Positions 57,973 through 64,000 of a DNA stretch of 64,000 bases are shown here, piece by piece. The notes beneath the pieces are model-generated. The model saw only the letters and a program-made list of their open reading frames with translations, ran no database searches and was not told the origin of the DNA. Each line of letters starts with the position of its first letter. Positions within the stretch are counted from its first letter, which is position 1. Source of the stretch: Vermamoeba vermiformis (Eukaryota; Tubulinea; Echinamoebida); assembly GCA_045837725.1 (NCBI GenBank), contig JBEWZL010000179.1:372001-436000 (forward strand), written 5' to 3'. The position numbers and the translations under genes were made by a program.

Positions 57973-59685
57973 ATGACCAAACAATTCAAAGCTTGGGCCG
58001 CTCTCGAAGCTAAGGGTCAACTTCAACCTTGGTCCTATACTCCTCGTCCTCTTGACGTCGAGATCGACATTACTCATTGCGGAATGTGCTACAGTGGTAA
58101 GTTTTAGGCACCATTTTTTTCTTGTGGCGTACATATAATATAATATAATTACATGGTCTTCCAGCCATTCCTGGGTTGTTGCCAATTTTTAATATTTTTT
58201 TTCAGACCTGCACCAGATCGACTCCGGTTGGGGTCCCTCTTATTACCCTATTGTTCCTGGTAAGTTGCTAACACGTCAAAATAAACAAAATCTAATGCTT
58301 TATTGCAGGCCACGAGATCGTCGGTCACGTGACTAAAGTCGGCGCGGATGTCACTCGCTTTAAAGTTGGTAAGTGCTCGAATAAATTATATTATAAATCA
58401 TAAATATCTATACGAGCCAATTTTTGTTATTATTTCGTAATTTTTTGAACTGACGGATCTCGATCGCCCTACCAGGTCAACGTGTCGGTGTTGGCGCGCA
58501 ATGCTACTCGTGCAACCACTGCTCTGACTGCAATGAACACCTTGAGGCCTATTGTGATAAGAGTGTATCGACTTACAACAGCCTGTACGAAGACGGAACT
58601 GTTTCTTACGGAGGCTACGCCCAGTACGTTCAAAAAAAATATACAAAATTCAGAAAAAAATCCTTATTTTTCCTATTTTGAAGCAATTTCAGACTTGATT
58701 AATGAACTCACATTAACGATAATTAAATTTTCAGTAATGTTCGTCTCGACGAGCGATTCACATTCGCCGTGCCCGAGAATATGAAGTCAGAAGTACGTCC
58801 TATAATCATTTCATATCATGATCCTATTATGCTAATTAATAACACCAATTTCGACGCTATCGGAACTAATTTATTACCGACACGTGACTTCGTTTACCGA
58901 GACCCGGAATTAATTTTTCCCGAATAGGATGCCGCTCCGTTATTATGCGCTGGTATCACTATGTACTCTCCGTTGAAACATTTCGGAGCAGGCCCTGGCA
59001 AGAAGGTCGGAATTATTGGTATTGGCGGTCTGGGTCATTTGGGTCTCAAGTTTGCACGAGCATTGGGTGCTGAAGTTTACGCCATTTCAACTTCTGCTTC
59101 GAAAGAAGAAGAGGCCAAGAAACTCGGTGCTCATCACTTCATCAATACCAAGGATAAGGACTCTGTTGCTAAGGTACGTGAAAAAAATCGAAAAATATCT
59201 TCGACCTTACTGTGAAACTTTTGCTACTAAATATCTTTGACTCGCTGTGAAAATTTGAATCAAACTCTAACATTGTTACATTTATAGTACAAACGCTCAC
59301 TGGACTTGATTGTGTGCACATTGAACGGCGATGTTGATTGGAGCATGTACGTCAGCTTCGTTCGCCGCGACGGTCAATTTGTAATTGTCGGTGCGCCCGA
59401 GTCCAAGTTGCAACTCCCTGCTTTTGCATTGATTGAAAAGTACGTATCAATCGTCGAACAACAATATCTTTGCAAGTATTCACGGATCTGTTCTACAGGC
59501 GCATCAGCTTCTCTGGTTCGTTGATCGGCAGCCCTAATGAAATCGAAGAGATGTTGGCCTTGGCGAGCAAAGAGAATATTGTTGCTAATGTCCAAGTATG
59601 GCCTATTGAGAAAGTTAACGAAGCAATCGACAACTTCAGAAAGGGTAATCCGAGATATAGATACGTGTTGGACTTGAAACATTAA
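57973..59685 (+). CDS. Zinc alcohol dehydrogenase, CAD type, copy 4
   Basis: Eight exons: 57973-58096, 58206-58259, 58309-58368, 58476-58623, 58735-58792, 58928-59173, 59288-59439 and 59499-59685, 342 residues. The N-terminus is shorter than in the other copies (MTKQFKAW) and lacks three residues in the PRPLDVEID stretch where relatives read [12 protein letters not shown]. Zinc ligands are in HCGMCYSD, GHE and [15 protein letters not shown]; the coenzyme motif is GIGGLGH. Block 58982-59145 is nearly identical to copies 2, 3 and 5. The intron after it resembles the one in copy 2, and the last exon resembles copy 3. Confidence 0.94.
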
Positions 59686-59809
59686 GAAATTATTAACAAT
59701 ATAATAAATATTTCTTATTTGAATCTCGCGACCTATTTACAATTACATTTTATCACCGTCACCTCCGTGGAAATTTCCACAGCGGCAGTGATTTAATTGG
59801 TTGACTTTT

Positions 59810-61641
59810 CTATTGGCTATTATTAGCGGCGTCATCTTCAGCGTCAGATGTCAGAACGATGTTATCTGCCTTTGACACGATGACACTTGTCGGTCGTGAC
59901 TGGTGATGCTGAAGGCTGTGAGAGTTGTCCGAAGAATTGCTCTGTTTCTTTTTCGTCGAAAATAAGAATATAATTACTGTTGTGGTACCTTCAGCAAAGA
60001 ACTGAGCGAATTCAAAGATTACTGCGTTTGTAATTTGATCTGATCCGATGATGTTGGCCAGCGCAATTGTGAAGCACATCAGAATCAAAAAACAAGCGCA
60101 TAATATAATCAACGCAGTAAGCTAAATAACAGTGATTAATAAATTATAATATATTTCTTATAAAAAACAAACACTGAAAATTAACTTACTTTTTTGAACT
60201 GCGCTGAATTCTTCTCGCTGACTTTAGCCGTGTTTTGATTCAATGCACGATATAGCTTCGCGCCAAAAACGATCCAAATGATCGACACTGCCAGAACAAT
60301 CACTGCGTAGAGTGAAAAAATGACGATCAAGATGATTGTCAATCTGAAGTAGACAGGCCATAACAGCAATACGACCAATATTGCCACAAGAATACCACAT
60401 CCGACGAGAAAAGGCACCCATAGTCTTCTCGACCACGTGCGTGAAATTGCTGACACTTTTGACGTTAGTTCGAACCTGTCATGTTGACAGCATATTGTTA
60501 GCGACAGTATCAATAGTATAACTAAATATAGTATACATGTAAATAGGTGCCGGGTAGCACTAATAAACCGCACAAAATTTATCCGTCTTCTGTATTTATA
60601 CCGGCCGTAAATTCGGCATCTTTATGGTGGATCTCGAAGATTCAATTTCACCAAAATTTTGAAAGGTGAACTTACCAATAGAAACTGACGATCAATGCAG
60701 CTAATATCAACAGTGTAACAGGCACGAATACTGCTCCGAGCACGAATGATGATGATATTGACAAAATGTCGTAGTTGGCAACTAGAACGAATACACGCAA
60801 GATGACTCCAACTGCAACCATCAAATATTAAGTCTTGCAAATGTAATATTAGATGTCATATTATTTTCTTACGAAAAAGCCCAATAATCATCAAAGCTAA
60901 GCTCATCTGCGCAACGGAGATCTTCGTCCGTTTGTTTATGAAGTACCATACGAGTTTGTAAATGGCAAATGCCGCCAATGTTAATTCGATAAGACCATGA
61001 ATTATCAGAAGTACAATAGGAGCAACCGAGACTTGATAGACTTGCCAAACATTCGTGTCTGAAAAAGAACAAATTATTAATAAATCGTGGCTGTGTTAAA
61101 TTTACCTCCGGATGCTACAATAGCTACTACTTGAGTGGAATTAGCGATAAGATCGATCAGAATACCGCCATTCTAAAATAGGAAAGAATTGGATGCATAA
61201 AAATTTTGGATTTCGTTAAACTTACGGGCCCGCTCACAAAGACAATCGGAAGAGTGATGTCGTCTCGATTAGCGTCACTGTATGCATTACGATTGATTCC
61301 TGCGCTATTAGCTGCTAACTCTCGCTGAATCATTCCCTAAAAGTCAGATTCGTTAAAACCAAGAATCACTCAAGTGTTGACACGTCATTACTTACCACAG
61401 CACCTACTGCCTGAAGGTTACGTGCTTGTGTCTCCAGATTACACGTGCCATCTGCGACCAAAACGATGTTTCCCTTCAGTTCATCTGGATTATTTACGGT
61501 TGTGCACGCGACAATTGGATCTGCAGTTACAACTCGTCCAGTAATGTTAAACACTCGCGGTCCAGTAGAAATTGACGACGGGGAGTTTAAATAGAGTTCA
61601 ACGGGTTCGACGAGTAACAACGCATCTGATTTTAGCAAAAC
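59810..61641 (-). CDS. PA-domain seven-transmembrane protein (5' end unresolved)
   Basis: Exons read on the minus strand: 61641-61396, 61336-61226, 61172-61106, 61058-60873, 60811-60676, 60475-60190 and 60121-59810, 447 residues plus a missing N-terminus. The extracellular part resembles a protease-associated (PA) domain: PIVACTTV, LKGNIVLVADGTCNLETQARNLQAVGA and DITLPIVFVSGPNGGILIDLI. Seven hydrophobic helices follow, from VAPIVLLIIHGLIELTLAAF to FFAEGTTTVIIFLFS. The C-terminal tail is Ser/His/Asp-rich and cytosolic. Topology is that of a receptor with a ligand-binding ectodomain. The helices do not match a GPCR family I can name. A candidate signal peptide at 62396 may belong to it. Confidence 0.72.
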
Positions 61642-62558
61642 CTACAAAATAAAGACTATCAGTTTACGCCTTTTTCGAGACGGAATTGCATCTACAAATT
61701 TATAAATTTATTAATAATATGTACGCTATTTATATATCAGAATGGTATTCAAAAATTTGAAAGATCTTACCGTTATACAGGCAAATATCAACAATGGCTG
61801 GGCAGTAACTCTCATGGACAATGTGCTGCCTGACTATTTACGTCTGATTCTAGTTGCTTACTTGTTTAGACTTCACAAAATGACGCCAAAAATCCACTCC
61901 CGCCTTTTTAGGAGGGCTGTCAGCCTTGTCTTTCAAAATCCATTAAAAATCGTAAATCCTCAATCGAGTTAATAGAAAGCGTTACCCTTTAACTTATTAC
62001 GACCAAAAGATGGCTGATCTACGTTGCGGGGCTCCCGGACCGAGGGCTGGAAAAAAAAACTGTAGTTCCATTCCAAACTACCAGATCCGGTTGAAATGAG
62101 CGCTACGCTTGGTGGCAACTACTTAAATAAACAAATCTAGCAATGGGTTATTTAGCGTGCAAGCGTACCCGATCCGGAAAAAGAAATACTATGATGTAAG
62201 CAAGTATTTAATTAATTCACATAACATTTAAATAATAGCGATTACCTTATTACTTGTTTGGCTGGCAATGACAATTTCGTGCGGCTTGACTTGGATTCTT
62301 TCTGCAGATGGATCATAGTTAGATTGCTTCGAAGCAAAATTGAATTAAAATGAATAAGGAAAATAGGATAAAAATCGGCGTACGAAACTTCTTCATTTAA
62401 ATAATACCAAACTTCTGCAACGGGCAATGACAGAAATCCCAATTAGAATTGCCGATCTTTTTTGTTCGCTCTCGTTATTATGCCAGGGCAGGAATAAAGA
62501 TAAATAGCTGCGTAATTATTAAGTTAGCTAATATTAATCGCACAACAAAACTGAAAAG
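61642..62558 (-). other. Probable 5' exons of the PA-7TM gene and promoter of ADH copy 5
   Basis: On the minus strand an ATG at 62396 starts MKKFRTPIFILFSLFILIQF, a convincing signal peptide. Just downstream another frame reads a plausible mature segment (QSNYDPSAERIQVKPHEIV) ending in a GTAATC donor near 62245. An open segment STGSGSLEWNYSFFFQP lies near 62090-62040. The frames do not join with standard splice sites, so no gene model is offered. The ADH copy 5 promoter lies between 62400 and 62558. Confidence 0.4.
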
Positions 62559-64000
62559 ATGTCAGATCAACAATTCCAAGGATACGCTGTTTTTGAACCA
62601 AAGGGCCAATTGTCTAAGTGGTCTTATACTCCTCGCCCCCTCGGTGCTCGTGATGTCGAGATTGAAATTACTCACTGCGGCATGTGCGCAAGCGGTACGT
62701 ACCAAAATACCTGAAAGTTTTTCTTCTGTACTAAATCCAGATTCAGACCTGCACCAGATCGACTCAGGCTGGGGTCCCTCTATCTATCCTATGATTCCTG
62801 GTACGTACCATTATAAAATTGTCTTTGCCATGGACTAACCATTCCTAATAGGCCACGAAATCGTCGGTCACGTTACTAAGGTCGGATCTGACGTGACACG
62901 CGTCAAAGTTGGTAAGCCACTAAACGCCCTACTACTACAATATTATATTAAAAGCCGGGACCTATTGCTCACCATCTAACTATAGGACAACGTGTCGGTG
63001 TTGGAGCTCAATGCCAGTCGTGTCATCAGTGCACTGAGTGCAAAGAGCACCTCGAGCCCTATTGCAAGAAGAGCGTCAACACGTACAACGGAAAGTTCGA
63101 GGACGGCACTCCCTCGTACGGAGGTTACGCCAAGTAAGTCCGCTTTGCAATAGCTATTTACGATTTGTTAGTAATTGCATTGCTCTAATTGGATCTGGTC
63201 GATCAAACAAAAATTTCGCATAGAATTCAATTTCGTACAGACTTGATGATATTTCCGTACTTACTTGCCTTTTTAGGAATGTTCGTGTCGACGAGCGCTT
63301 CACTTTTGTCGTGCCTGAGAACTTGAAGTCAGAGGTCAGCCCACGCAAGATCTCGGACTCCTTGAACTTACTCATACCTTTTCCTTACTAGGAAGTTGCT
63401 CCATTGTTCTGCGCAGGTGCCACTGTTTTCTCGCCACTGACTCACTTCGGAGCAGGCCCTGGCAAAAAGGTCGGAATTATTGGTATCGGAGGTCTGGGTC
63501 ATTTGGGTCTCAAGTTTGCACGAGCATTGGGTGCTGAAGTTTACGCCATTTCAACTTCTGCTTCGAAACAAGGAGAGGCCAAGAAACTTGGTGCGCATCA
63601 CTTCATTAACACCAAAGATAAGGACAGCCTTGCTAAGGTACGTTTAAGTTTTTGCTGATCGATCTTAAATCTAACGAATTAACACTCCGTAGTATCAAGA
63701 CCAACTCGACTTAATCGTCAGCACGTTGAACCACGACGTGGATTGGCAAATGTACTTCAGTTTAATGAAACGTGATGGAACTTTCGTTATTGTAGGCATC
63801 CCCGAAGAAAAACTCAAGATCCCTGCCTTCTCTATCATCGGAAAGTAAGTCAACAAGCTAAATACTATCGGATAGTAAATATACTTACGAAATATTTAGA
63901 CGATTGAAGTTTGCTGGTTCTTCCATCGGCAGTCCTAACGAGATCGAGCAAATGTTGAAGCTCGCTAGCAAGGATAATATCGTGGCTAATACTCAAGTAT
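62559..64000 (+). CDS. Zinc alcohol dehydrogenase, CAD type, copy 5 (runs off the right edge)
   Basis: Exons: 62559-62694, 62747-62800, 62852-62911, 62986-63133, 63277-63334, 63392-63637, 63693-63844 and 63900 to beyond 64000. The start is MSDQQFQGYAVFEPKG; the last ~30 residues lie outside the window. Zinc ligands are in HCGMCASD, GHE and CHQCTECKEHLEPYC; the coenzyme motif is GIGGLGH. Block 63446-63609 is base-for-base like copy 2 up to about 63567, then departs (codons for KQGEAKK instead of KEEEAKK). Exon pattern is identical to copies 3 and 4. Confidence 0.93.

Noticed and set aside
47035-64000. ADH cluster as an operon or trans-spliced unit
   Set aside because: The copies are 500 bp to several kb apart with unrelated genes on both strands between them. 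Each has its own leader, and no splice-leader-like acceptor precedes the start codons.
1-64000. tRNA, rRNA, snRNA genes, CRISPR arrays, retroelements
   Set aside because: I scanned spacers for tRNA-like T-loops, repeat arrays and polymerase motifs and saw none. A covariance-model search would be needed to exclude small RNA genes.

Overview
This window is nuclear DNA from an intron-rich, compact, free-living unicellular eukaryote. Nearly every gene is split by short introns, mostly 45-100 nt with GTAAGT/GTACGT donors and YAG acceptors. Stops are standard (TAA, TAG). Genes on both strands are often only 25-200 bp apart. The gene set (leishmanolysin, circularly permuted Ras, CANT1-type apyrase, F-box/LRR proteins, heat-shock factor, GPI-anchored hydrolase, U11/U12 snRNP protein) suggests an amoebozoan or an early-branching opisthokont relative. 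I cannot place it more precisely from sequence alone. No rRNA, tRNA, CRISPR array or virus-derived element was recognised.

Layout. 1-8.3 kb: short-chain dehydrogenase (partial), TMEM8-like membrane protein, U11/U12-35K, a 3-hydroxyacyl-CoA dehydratase homologue, methylthioribulose-1-phosphate dehydratase and a covalent-FAD oxidase. 8.4-8.6 kb: a foldback MITE with a perfect 8-bp target duplication. 8.7-15.3 kb: leishmanolysin, an intronless zinc-ribbon protein and an F-box/LRR protein. 15.3-25.8 kb: GPI-anchored glycoside hydrolase, Notchless (NLE1), apyrase, a second F-box protein and an ABCB half-transporter. 26-29 kb: circularly permuted Ras fused to SAM, zinc and VWA domains. 29-36 kb: eIF3g, heat-shock factor (with a heat-shock element in its own promoter) and an ankyrin/helical-bundle protein. 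37-46.7 kb: two intronless secreted cysteine-rich proteins, a DUF1853 protein, an acid-lipase family enzyme and an FUSC/ALMT-like transporter.

47-64 kb is dominated by five paralogous zinc alcohol dehydrogenases of the cinnamyl-alcohol-dehydrogenase type, all on the + strand. They are interrupted by a small hydrophilic protein, an F-box-Rab fusion with a C-terminal CaaX box, an M28 aminopeptidase and a PA-domain seven-TM protein. The ADH copies diverge over most of their length but share a nearly identical ~160-bp block coding the nucleotide-binding fold, which points to gene conversion.

The strongest oddities are the F-box-Rab-CaaX fusion, the cpRAS-SAM-VWA protein, the ADH conversion tract, the PA-7TM protein, the MITE, the replaced catalytic tyrosine in the dehydratase homologue, and an apparent one-base frameshift in the aminopeptidase membrane anchor. 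Exon coordinates were derived by hand from splice signals, reading phase and family similarity.
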